Source: Thermoplasmata archaeon
GTDB taxonomy: Archaea > Thermoplasmatota > E2 > UBA202 > JdFR-43
Assembly: GCA_021161135.1 (NCBI GenBank)
Contig: JAGHBD010000173.1
Coordinates: 1 to 6,754 of the forward strand
Direction of reading: 5' to 3'
DNA length: 6,754 bases
The notes below the pieces were generated by a model that had not been told where the DNA came from, ran no database searches, and saw nothing but the letters and a program-made list of their open reading frames with translations. Position 1 is the first letter of the stretch; each line of letters starts with the position of its first letter. A program made the position numbers and the translations under genes. Shown piece by piece: positions 1-6,049 of the stretch.

Positions 1-81
1 AAGGAAAGCGATTTCAGATACGGGCATTCTCTCATCATATCTTTTTATTATCCATCGAATCTTTTTCTGCGTTAATTTCAT
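1..81 (-). CDS. Helix-turn-helix protein N-terminus, transposase/integrase-like (partial)
   Basis: An open frame reads leftward from an ATG at 81-79 and runs off the window edge without a stop, giving 27 residues that begin MKLTQKKIRWIIKRYDERMP and continue VSEIAFL. The pattern (basic start, 'K+RWII+', then a short 'xVSEIA' helix) resembles the start of the helix-turn-helix DNA-binding segment of archaeal integrase-core transposases, as I recall that family. Only the first helices are visible; no catalytic residues can be seen, so the rest of the gene decides the matter. It is divergent from the PKD gene, with 95 bases between the two start codons. It could equally be a small HTH regulator or a truncated element remnant. 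Confidence 0.45.
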   Translation of the reverse strand, partial: MKLTQKKIRWIIKRYDERMPVSEIAFL

Positions 82-94
82 AGAGTGGGATGAA

Positions 95-117
95 TTATAT
101 AGCGGAAATTTTTTCGG
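95..117 (-). promoter_or_regulatory. Possible promoter of the left-edge HTH gene
   Basis: Two A/T-rich boxes lie upstream of the ATG at 81 on the minus strand. TATATAA (101-95) is only about 17 bases from the ATG, which would put the transcript start inside the gene. GAAAAAATTTCC (centre about 110) is about 29 bases away and fits a leaderless or nearly leaderless start better. The choice between them is uncertain. Confidence 0.25.
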
Positions 118-150
118 GACTCCACAACCATCAAAATCCATGCAAAAAAA

Positions 151-158
151 TTTATATG
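151..158 (+). promoter_or_regulatory. TATA box of the PKD protein gene
   Basis: The sequence AAAAAAATTTATATGG contains a classic archaeal TATA box (TTTATAT, 151-157) behind a purine run that can act as the TFB recognition element. Its centre is 23 bases before the ATG at 177, so transcription should begin at or within a few bases of the start codon. No Shine-Dalgarno sequence is present, which agrees with a leaderless mRNA. Confidence 0.6.
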
Positions 159-176
159 GAAAGCAAATAAGCCAAT

Positions 177-1313
177 ATGAAACTGAAATACCTCATTACG
201 GCATTGTTCCTATTCATGCTGCCTTTTGCAAATGCTGCACTGGAGAAACCCAATTGGAGTGTTGGCGATTATTGGGTATATACTGGGAGCTATAGTGTCA
301 GTGAGAGTGTAAATTTTGAAAATTATTCTTTCAGTGTCGATATTTCCACTACAAAATTTGAGCTCAGAATAGATGTGGTAGATGTGGAGGTTATTGAAAT
401 AGATGGTAAAAGCGTTGGATGTTACAAAACATCGATGAACATTTCAATAGCTGGCAACCTTCACATAGAAGGAAACATATTTGGACAGGAACAAACTATT
501 GACGGAACATTCTCAATAGAAGGCACAGGAAACATTTATTTCACCACCAAAAATCTTTCAATTGCCAAAAATGAAAATAACATCTACATTAACATATCGA
601 CAAATGTTCCTATTCCCAATTTGCCTGTAGGAAAAGCAAATGTGAAAACAGAATACAGCCCTCCTCTTGATTTCATGAATTTCCCTGTTTATGAAGGAGA
701 AGAATGGACGGCTAGATCATTTGCAACTCTCTATTATGGAGATTATCCAACGAGTGGAGAGGTCTCCTTTACCTTTAAATGTACAAAAAAGAGCGGAGAT
801 GTATATATAATCGAATCAGGTTATAATCCATTTGGAGACATAATCCCATTTAACAAAACATACATGTTCTGGAGCGGCGAAAAGGGAATGATAGAGCGCA
901 TTATTGATACAGGAGGAAATCAGCATCTTTCCATCCAGCTTGTTGATTATAAATATGAAGAGAAAGAAAATATGCCGCCGACAGTAAAAATAGAATATTC
1001 ACCCGAGAATCCAAAAGTTGGAACCAACATACTTTTTGAAGGAAAGGGAAGTGATCCAGACGGAAGGATAGTTGCATGGCACTGGGATTTCGGAGACAAC
1101 ACAACAAGCAACCAGCAAAATCCAAGCCATAAATATGCGAAGGCTGGAGAATATACTGTCAAACTCACTGTAATGGATAATTATGGCGATGAAGCAACAG
1201 ACACAGTAGTAATAAAAGTGGAAGGCGGCGGAGGCGGCAGCACCCCAGGCTTTGAAATGCTATTGGTTGCGATGGCAATACTCGTTATAATTCTTAAGAG
1301 AAAAATCAGGTAA
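177..1313 (+). CDS. Secreted PKD-domain protein with PGF-CTERM-like anchor
   Basis: This 378-residue protein begins with a signal peptide (residues 1-20: KLK, hydrophobic core, likely cleavage after ANA). Residues 25-260 are a beta-rich extracellular region that I cannot assign to a named family. It carries many N-x-S/T sites (for example N49, N88, N126, N139), so it may be N-glycosylated, and opens with a 'W-x-V-GDYW-x-Y' motif common in archaeal surface proteins. Residues 267-348 form one PKD domain, with the diagnostic WDFGD at 303-307 and a closing GEYTVKLTV strand at 324-332. A glycine linker (350-354) leads to TPGFE (356-360), a hydrophobic helix and a KRKIR tail. That tripartite end matches PGF-CTERM sorting signals cut by archaeosortase A and replaced by a lipid anchor. 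The ATG is supported by a TATA box 23 bases upstream. The role is probably binding or scaffolding at the cell surface; no enzyme motif is seen. The RND exporter gene follows 43 bases downstream. Confidence 0.9.
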   Translation: MKLKYLITALFLFMLPFANAALEKPNWSVGDYWVYTGSYSVSESVNFENYSFSVDISTTKFELRIDVVDVEVIEIDGKSVGCYKTSMNISIAGNLHIEGNIFGQEQTIDGTFSIEGTGNIYFTTKNLSIAKNENNIYINISTNVPIPNLPVGKANVKTEYSPPLDFMNFPVYEGEEWTARSFATLYYGDYPTSGEVSFTFKCTKKSGDVYIIESGYNPFGDIIPFNKTYMFWSGEKGMIERIIDTGGNQHLSIQLVDYKYEEKENMPPTVKIEYSPENPKVGTNILFEGKGSDPDGRIVAWHWDFGDNTTSNQQNPSHKYAKAGEYTVKLTVMDNYGDEATDTVVIKVEGGGGGSTPGFEMLLVAMAILVIILKRKIR

Positions 1314-1345
1314 TTTTAAATAGAAACAAAAATTATTGGAGAGGG
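1314..1345 (+). promoter_or_regulatory. Promoter and possible ribosome site before the first RND gene
   Basis: TTTTAAATA (1314-1322) starts right after the PKD stop codon and would place a transcript start near 1344, leaving a 13-base leader to the ATG at 1357. A purine stretch GGAGAGGG (1338-1345) lies 11 bases before that ATG and could act as a ribosome site if the gene is co-transcribed with the PKD gene. A weaker A/T box (AAAATTATT, about 1329-1337) would instead give a leaderless message. The sequence does not decide between an operon and a separate promoter. Confidence 0.4.
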
Positions 1346-1356
1346 AACGGATATCC

Positions 1357-3558
1357 ATGCAGTATGATTTATTACTTAAAAAGCCAAAGCTTACAGTCCT
1401 TATCTTTACAATTATAACTATTCTTGTCTCTCTCCAGGCTGTAAATGTGGTGATAACATCAGATATAGAAGTTTATATGCCATCTGATCAGCCAAGTGTG
1501 CAACTCCTCAATAAAATAAGAGAAATATGGCCCATTGACTCTCTCATGATTTATTTAGAAGCGAAGGATAATATAACAAAAATATCCACTCTTAAAGAAA
1601 TAGACAATATGGAAAATGCTCTCAATCCAGATGCATATGATAAGGGAAAAAACGATAGTGTAACTTATACAGCAAGTATCGCCTCTCTTATTAAAGACAC
1701 ATATGCACAGACACCATTTATTGGTAAAGATGCCATTCCGGATAGGCAAATAGTAGTTAATGGATTACTCCATTTTATTCCAGATGAGATAAAGTATAAG
1801 CTTATTTCTCAAGATTGTAAAAACGGAGTTATTATATTAACTACTCCACAAGATGCTGATGTAGATTCCCTTCTGGAGGATAAGGTGTATCCAATATCTG
1901 AAACAACCTACACACTCAATGCATATCCTACAGGAATGCTAACTCTCTATAAGGAAACGGTTGACTGGATTATGGGGAGAATATATGTTGTTGGATTACT
2001 ATCTCTTCTTATTCTCTTAATGGTTTTATATGCTTTCCATAGAGACATGAAAACAGTTATTATTGCGATATCTCCTGTTCTTTATTCAATAGCTCTTACT
2101 TTTGGGACAATGGGAATACTTCCTATTGAATTTGCCCCAACAGCTATAGCTGTGCTGCCATTGCTGGGTGCGCTGGGTGTGGCATATTCTCTCCATATGA
2201 TAAACTACTTTATGGAACTTATAGGGAAAAAGAGAGAGGATGCTGTAAAAAAGATGATAAATACTACTGGAAAAGCTGTTTTTCTCTCAGCTATCACAAC
2301 AATTGTCGGCTTTGCATCTTTGCTCACATCTAGCATGCCCCCAATTGCAAATATGGGTCTTGCCTTTCTTATCGGAGTGCTTTACTGCTTCATTTCCACA
2401 ATGATTCTCATTCCTTGCCTTCTAGTTGCTTTTCCTCCAAAGAAAAAGGTTGAGCTCAAATGGACATCCCTCGCAAACTTAACGAGACACAGGAGACAGA
2501 TTTTACTCATACTTGCTGCCGTTTCATTGGTTTCCGTAGCATCCATTCCATATGTATCTCAAAGGACATCTGTATGGGAAATGATGCCCCAGAAGATGAA
2601 CAGTTATGTGAAAATGCAGGAATATTCAGAGAAGTTCAATGCCGGACAATCAGGAGTTATACTTGTTGAGACAGATAGAGAAGGAGGAATCATGGAGCCA
2701 AAATTACTCAAAAAACTCGATGAAATGGAAAAAATTATAAATACGGGCATAGACAACGTTACAATATATTCCATCGTGGATGTTGTTAAAAAATTGAATG
2801 GCAATAGATTACCCTCAACGAAAGAAGATGCAGAAAGAATTTTTGAAAATTTACCGGAGAAATACAAAGATATGATGCTTAATGGAACAAATAGAACTCT
2901 TATGTATGTTGAAATGCCAATAATGCCGTTGCCAGAGACAAGAGATGCTGTTGCTGCTGTTAATCAAGTAATACAACAGTATAATCTGGAAATCCGAGGC
3001 TATGGCAACATTTCTCGTCTCGCAGGATTAGCTGCCCTTACTGTAGAATTAAATGATATGCTCATGGATCAGCAATTCCGCTTCATGTTTATTTCCCTGC
3101 TTCTTGTTTATCTCTGTCTCCTCATTGTATTTCGCTCTTTCCGCTACGCATCCTTTACCATGATACCCATTCTTTTCCTGCTCATATGGCAGCCCAGCAT
3201 GCTCGTTCTGCTTAACATTCCCCTAAATGTTTCAACCATAACAGTTTCGTCCATTGCAATAGGAGTGGGCATAGATTTTGCTGTACATATTACAGAAAGG
3301 GTGAGAGAGGAGGTAAAAGAGAAAGGAGGATTGAAGGCAATAAAAATTGCACTCAGCAGAAAGAGCCCTTCGCTGGCTGAAGCAACAATAGCATTGATAG
3401 GAGGCGCCCTACCAATATTTCTTATGGAATATGAAATGATTTCTCAGTTCATATTACTCGTTCTATTCATGCTCACTTTTGCCTGCATTTCTGCTATTCT
3501 CAGCCTGGCATCTGTATATTCGGCCAGAAATGGAAAATTACTCGAAGCTTGGAAATAA
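1357..3558 (+). CDS. RND-superfamily exporter (HAE3/MMPL-like), TM4 Asp replaced
   Basis: This 733-residue inner-membrane protein has the duplicated RND plan: TM1 (12-30), an extracytoplasmic loop (31-205), TM2-TM6 (206-359), TM7 (380-400), a second loop (401-574) and TM8-TM12 (575-720). The length and the single-polypeptide two-repeat design fit the archaeal HAE3 exporters and MMPL proteins, which use the proton gradient to move hydrophobic or lipid-like molecules; the substrate here cannot be read. TM10 keeps the family motif GVGIDFAVH with Asp640, the likely proton-relay residue. The matching TM4 segment reads GALGVAYSLH, with Ala276 where Asp is expected, so the two halves are not equivalent. 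I chose ATG 1357: the alternative in-frame TTG at 1336 lies upstream of the transcript start predicted from the TATA-like box and only adds MERERIS. The gene follows the PKD gene in the same direction, and its last 21 bases overlap the opposing exporter gene. Confidence 0.9.
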   Translation: MQYDLLLKKPKLTVLIFTIITILVSLQAVNVVITSDIEVYMPSDQPSVQLLNKIREIWPIDSLMIYLEAKDNITKISTLKEIDNMENALNPDAYDKGKNDSVTYTASIASLIKDTYAQTPFIGKDAIPDRQIVVNGLLHFIPDEIKYKLISQDCKNGVIILTTPQDADVDSLLEDKVYPISETTYTLNAYPTGMLTLYKETVDWIMGRIYVVGLLSLLILLMVLYAFHRDMKTVIIAISPVLYSIALTFGTMGILPIEFAPTAIAVLPLLGALGVAYSLHMINYFMELIGKKREDAVKKMINTTGKAVFLSAITTIVGFASLLTSSMPPIANMGLAFLIGVLYCFISTMILIPCLLVAFPPKKKVELKWTSLANLTRHRRQILLILAAVSLVSVASIPYVSQRTSVWEMMPQKMNSYVKMQEYSEKFNAGQSGVILVETDREGGIMEPKLLKKLDEMEKIINTGIDNVTIYSIVDVVKKLNGNRLPSTKEDAERIFENLPEKYKDMMLNGTNRTLMYVEMPIMPLPETRDAVAAVNQVIQQYNLEIRGYGNISRLAGLAALTVELNDMLMDQQFRFMFISLLLVYLCLLIVFRSFRYASFTMIPILFLLIWQPSMLVLLNIPLNVSTITVSSIAIGVGIDFAVHITERVREEVKEKGGLKAIKIALSRKSPSLAEATIALIGGALPIFLMEYEMISQFILLVLFMLTFACISAILSLASVYSARNGKLLEAWK

Positions 3559-5787
3559 ATTTAGCATTGCAGGGAGAACAAAAACACAGAGGAAAAAATT
3601 ATATGTTATTGCTAATGCTATCGAAATACCAAACTGTTGTAAAGGAGGAAGGGGTGAGAATGAAAGAAGGGAAAATGCTGCTATGGTGGTGAGAGCTGAG
3701 CCTAAAAGAGCGACGCCTGTTGAAGAAATTGTTTTTACTATGCTATGATGCTGTATGAAATGGTATGTTATATGTATGGAATAATCTATCCCAAGCCCAA
3801 CAGCTAAGGATGCAACCGTGATTGTCATTACAGTAAGAGGTATGCCAAGTAAAGCCATACTACCTGTTATCCATATGGCTGATAAAATTACAGGAAGAAT
3901 GGCTAAAATACCCAGAGTAAAACTTTTCCTTAACCATAAAAACACTGCTTCTAAAATTAAGAAAGAAATAATTGCTGTTATAAGCAAAGATTTAAGCTGG
4001 CTGTTTCTGAATTCTTTAAGAACGACATAACTTGAAATTATGCCTCCTGTTACTATCCCATTGCTATCATTTAAATCTTTTTTCAATTCTCGGTAAAGGA
4101 TTTCGATATTCTTCTCCTTTTTACCAGTATCTGTGGCTATTCTTATAATACTCTCTTCATAACTTGGGTGAAGTACTCTTTTTATATCGTCTGGAGCAAT
4201 GGAAAAGAGTGTGTCGTAAAGCATTTTTATTTCCTTCCATGAAATATTATTTTTTACCATTCCATCATCAAAATACACATTGTAAAGTCTGGCAAAACTT
4301 TCATTGTATCTCATATCATACACTGTTTTTTCTGCATAATCCTTCATCAATGAGAGAATTGATGTAATTTCTCCAGTTACAAATTCATCATTTCTGATAT
4401 TTCTCTCTATAGAATATAATTTCCTCAAATTTTCTGGCTCTGTCATATTTTCTTTTAAAATAATTATAGCCTTCTCACCCTCTGCAGCTTTAAAATTATT
4501 CAGGAGATATTCAATATTTCTGGAGATATCCAATTTTTCAGGGAGAAAGTCTGTCATGTCAAACTCTGCCTCAATTGTTGTAGAAAAAGCGAGCATAAGG
4601 AATGTTATTACAACAACAGCCGCAATTATTCCTTTTTGTGCCTTTTCTATTTTTAATGCAAGAAGCTCCATGCCCTCTTTCCTTTCCCTTTTTTTTCCTC
4701 CATAAGAGAGGAAGAAAAGCATTATCAGAAAGCAGGAAAAAATCCCAAATGAAGAAAGAATACCAAATTCTTTCATCACCGGAATAGATGAGGAAATGTT
4801 GGAGAGAAAGGCTATGGAAGTTGTTGTGGCAGAAAGTACAAGAGGTGGAAATATGCTACGCAGTCCTTTAATTCCCTCCTCATTTATCCTCTTTTTAATA
4901 TGAATGCCATAATCGATGCCAAGCCCTACGAGAAGCACAGGAATTGAAGTTGTTATGGGATTAAGATGATAGTTTAAAAGAACTGCCAGCCCAATAATCC
5001 ATATAATGGTTAATCCAAGTGCCACCAGACTCAGGAAAGTTTCAATTATATTTTTGTGAACCATGGTTAGAACCAAAATAACCAGCAGAAATGAAATAGG
5101 AAGCAAAATAGAAATGGATTTATTATTTGCTATGATTATCTCTTCAGATATTATTCTTGCTCCTAGAACATGTGCCTCGATATATTCATATTCTTTCTCA
5201 ACTATCTCTCTGATTATGCTTTCATTTTCCATTGCGGCAGCATCATTTTTTATTAGCGAACCATTGAGTGAGAATTTTATTACGCATGCCTCCGCCGCCT
5301 GGCCGTTGAAATCTGTGGAGAGGAGAAGAGAAAGATATGTGGAGGGGAAAAAAGGAGAATTGATAAATTTTATTATCTCTTCATTACTCAATCCATTTAT
5401 TATCTCGACTCTTTTTTCGTAGCTTTTATCTGTCTCGTTCGAAAGCGAGAGGAGTGTTAGTGAGATAACATCTGCTACACTTATAGGCTCCACACCAAAC
5501 CTTTCATAAAGATTTTTTTCTATATGGAGTATTTCAAGGAGTGCATCTTTTGAAAGCACATTACCCTCTTTGGATATAACAAGAATGGGAACAAGATATT
5601 CATTTGTATATTCCCTCAATATCCTTTCGTTTTCCATTACCACTTCATTTGATGGAAGAAAATCTTCTTCATTAAATTCATATTCTATGCCTCTCGAAAA
5701 TATAATGAGTATGAAAAAGAAGGATATCATTATAATAACAAAAATGCCCTTTTTCCTATTCTTTTTCATAAAGGCATCTATATTCAC
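3538..5787 (-). CDS. RND-superfamily exporter (HAE3/MMPL-like), both Asp motifs intact
   Basis: This 749-residue membrane protein repeats one unit twice: TM1 (14-31), loop (32-224), TM2-TM6 (225-362), then TM7 (384-402), loop (403-597), TM8-TM12 (598-738). Internal duplication shows directly in 'EYEFNEEDFLP' after TM1 and 'EAEFDMTDFLP' after TM7, and in VGLGIDYGIH (TM4, Asp292-Tyr293) and VGLGIDYSIH (TM10, Asp668-Tyr669). Paired Asp-Tyr residues in these helices are the proton-relay sites of MMPL-type transporters, so it should be an active proton-driven exporter, probably of hydrophobic molecules or lipids; the cargo is unknown. The central cytoplasmic linker is very basic (KKRERK, 365-370). 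I chose the GTG at 5787 because a TATA box is centred about 26 bases upstream, giving a leaderless start; the ATG at 5769 (743 residues) remains possible. The gene lies downstream of tRNA-Asp on the same strand and is convergent with the first exporter. Confidence 0.9.
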   Translation of the reverse strand: MNIDAFMKKNRKKGIFVIIMISFFFILIIFSRGIEYEFNEEDFLPSNEVVMENERILREYTNEYLVPILVISKEGNVLSKDALLEILHIEKNLYERFGVEPISVADVISLTLLSLSNETDKSYEKRVEIINGLSNEEIIKFINSPFFPSTYLSLLLSTDFNGQAAEACVIKFSLNGSLIKNDAAAMENESIIREIVEKEYEYIEAHVLGARIISEEIIIANNKSISILLPISFLLVILVLTMVHKNIIETFLSLVALGLTIIWIIGLAVLLNYHLNPITTSIPVLLVGLGIDYGIHIKKRINEEGIKGLRSIFPPLVLSATTTSIAFLSNISSSIPVMKEFGILSSFGIFSCFLIMLFFLSYGGKKRERKEGMELLALKIEKAQKGIIAAVVVITFLMLAFSTTIEAEFDMTDFLPEKLDISRNIEYLLNNFKAAEGEKAIIILKENMTEPENLRKLYSIERNIRNDEFVTGEITSILSLMKDYAEKTVYDMRYNESFARLYNVYFDDGMVKNNISWKEIKMLYDTLFSIAPDDIKRVLHPSYEESIIRIATDTGKKEKNIEILYRELKKDLNDSNGIVTGGIISSYVVLKEFRNSQLKSLLITAIISFLILEAVFLWLRKSFTLGILAILPVILSAIWITGSMALLGIPLTVMTITVASLAVGLGIDYSIHITYHFIQHHSIVKTISSTGVALLGSALTTIAAFSLLSFSPLPPLQQFGISIALAITYNFFLCVFVLPAMLNLFPSFE

Positions 5788-5808
5788 GAAGCTAAAGCTG
5801 AAACGAAT

Positions 5809-5816
5809 ATTTATAT
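5809..5816 (-). promoter_or_regulatory. TATA box of the second RND gene
   Basis: On the minus strand the sequence reads AATAATATAAATATTCG; the box ATATAAAT (5816-5809) is centred about 26 bases before the GTG at 5787. That is the expected distance from TATA centre to transcript start in archaea, so the mRNA would start at the GTG. No Shine-Dalgarno sequence precedes either the GTG or the ATG at 5769. The box begins only 15 bases past the tRNA 3' end. Confidence 0.55.
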
Positions 5817-5831
5817 TATTGCAGAAGATAG

Positions 5832-5940
5832 CGCCCCGGCCGAGATTTGAACTCGGGTCGCGGGCTTACTGTGGGACTCCACGATAACATTCCGGTAACC
5901 CCTCGACAGGCCCGCATGATAACCGCTACACCACCGGGGC
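5832..5940 (-). tRNA. trnD: tRNA-Asp(GUC) with a 37-nt intron
   Basis: Read on the minus strand, exon 1 is 5940-5904 and exon 2 is 5866-5832, giving a 72-nt mature tRNA. The acceptor stem GCCCCGG/CCGGGGC is fully paired. The D-arm begins GTGTAG and has the G18-G19 pair. The anticodon stem CGGGC/GCCCG is perfect, the variable loop is CGAC (allowing the G15-C48 pair), and the T-arm is CCGAG-TTCAAAT-CTCGG. The anticodon GTC at 34-36 specifies aspartate, and the discriminator base G73 is the aspartate identity base. CCA is not encoded (the next bases are CTA). The spliced loop is C-T-G-T-C-G-A, so position 38 is A where tRNA-Asp normally has C. The gene is divergent from the beta-propeller gene and sits 45 bases upstream of the second RND gene. 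Confidence 0.95.
5867..5903 (-). other. Archaeal tRNA intron at position 37/38 (bulge-helix-bulge)
   Basis: The pre-tRNA folds into the canonical substrate of the archaeal splicing endonuclease. CTGT (tRNA positions 32-35) pairs with ACAG near the intron 3' end to make the 4-bp central helix. It is flanked by 3-nt bulges CGA on the 5' side and TAA on the 3' side, with the anticodon stem outside and GGGG/UCCC inside the intron. Cutting after the second base of each bulge removes 37 nt and joins G37 to A38. The intron is too short to encode a homing endonuclease. Confidence 0.9.
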
Positions 5941-5961
5941 TTAAAATGGTATAAGATTTTG

Positions 5962-5977
5962 ATTAAAAATATTTTTC
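5962..5977 (-). promoter_or_regulatory. tRNA-Asp promoter
   Basis: The minus-strand sequence GAAAAATATTTTTAAT is an A/T-rich TATA-type box centred near 5969. A start about 26 bases downstream falls near 5943, three bases before the mature tRNA 5' end at 5940, which would leave a very short 5' leader for RNase P to remove. Confidence 0.5.
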
Positions 5978-6020
5978 CTCTCGTTTTTTATTTTGGAAAT
6001 ATCAATTATTTACAACAAAA

Positions 6021-6030
6021 CTTTTAACTA
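6021..6030 (+). promoter_or_regulatory. TATA box of the beta-propeller gene
   Basis: CTTTTAACTA follows the purine/adenine-rich CAACAAAA (a possible TFB element) and is centred 25 bases before the ATG at 6050. There is no Shine-Dalgarno sequence in the T-rich stretch before the ATG, so this again looks like a leaderless start. With the tRNA promoter it forms a compact divergent promoter region of about 110 bases. Confidence 0.5.
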
Positions 6031-6049
6031 ATTTTCCCATTATTTTTTC

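Noticed and set aside
116..125. GGGACTCCAC repeated in the same orientation at 5873-5882 inside the tRNA intron, suggesting an attachment site or mobile-element link
   Set aside because: Some twenty 10-base same-strand repeats are expected by chance in a window this long, and the match does not extend on either side.
1336..1356. TTG at 1336 as the start of the first exporter
   Set aside because: It lies upstream of the transcript start predicted from the TATA-like box and adds only seven polar residues, while ATG 1357 gives the usual short N-terminus before TM1.
3479..3748. 89-codon plus-strand frame across the convergent overlap
   Set aside because: It starts inside the first exporter in another frame and lies antisense to the second. 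It has no promoter or ribosome site and its composition is not protein-like.
4689..4696. A8 run on the coding (minus) strand of the second exporter, preceded by GGAGG: possible programmed frameshift site
   Set aside because: The reading frame stays open through the full-length family architecture, the run encodes an ordinary basic cytoplasmic loop, and no useful alternative product is evident.
5570..5887. Plus-strand frame whose end reads RFELGSRAYCGTPR
   Set aside because: This is the antisense of the second RND gene start plus the tRNA. The 'FELGSR' string is the well-known false translation of a tRNA T-arm.
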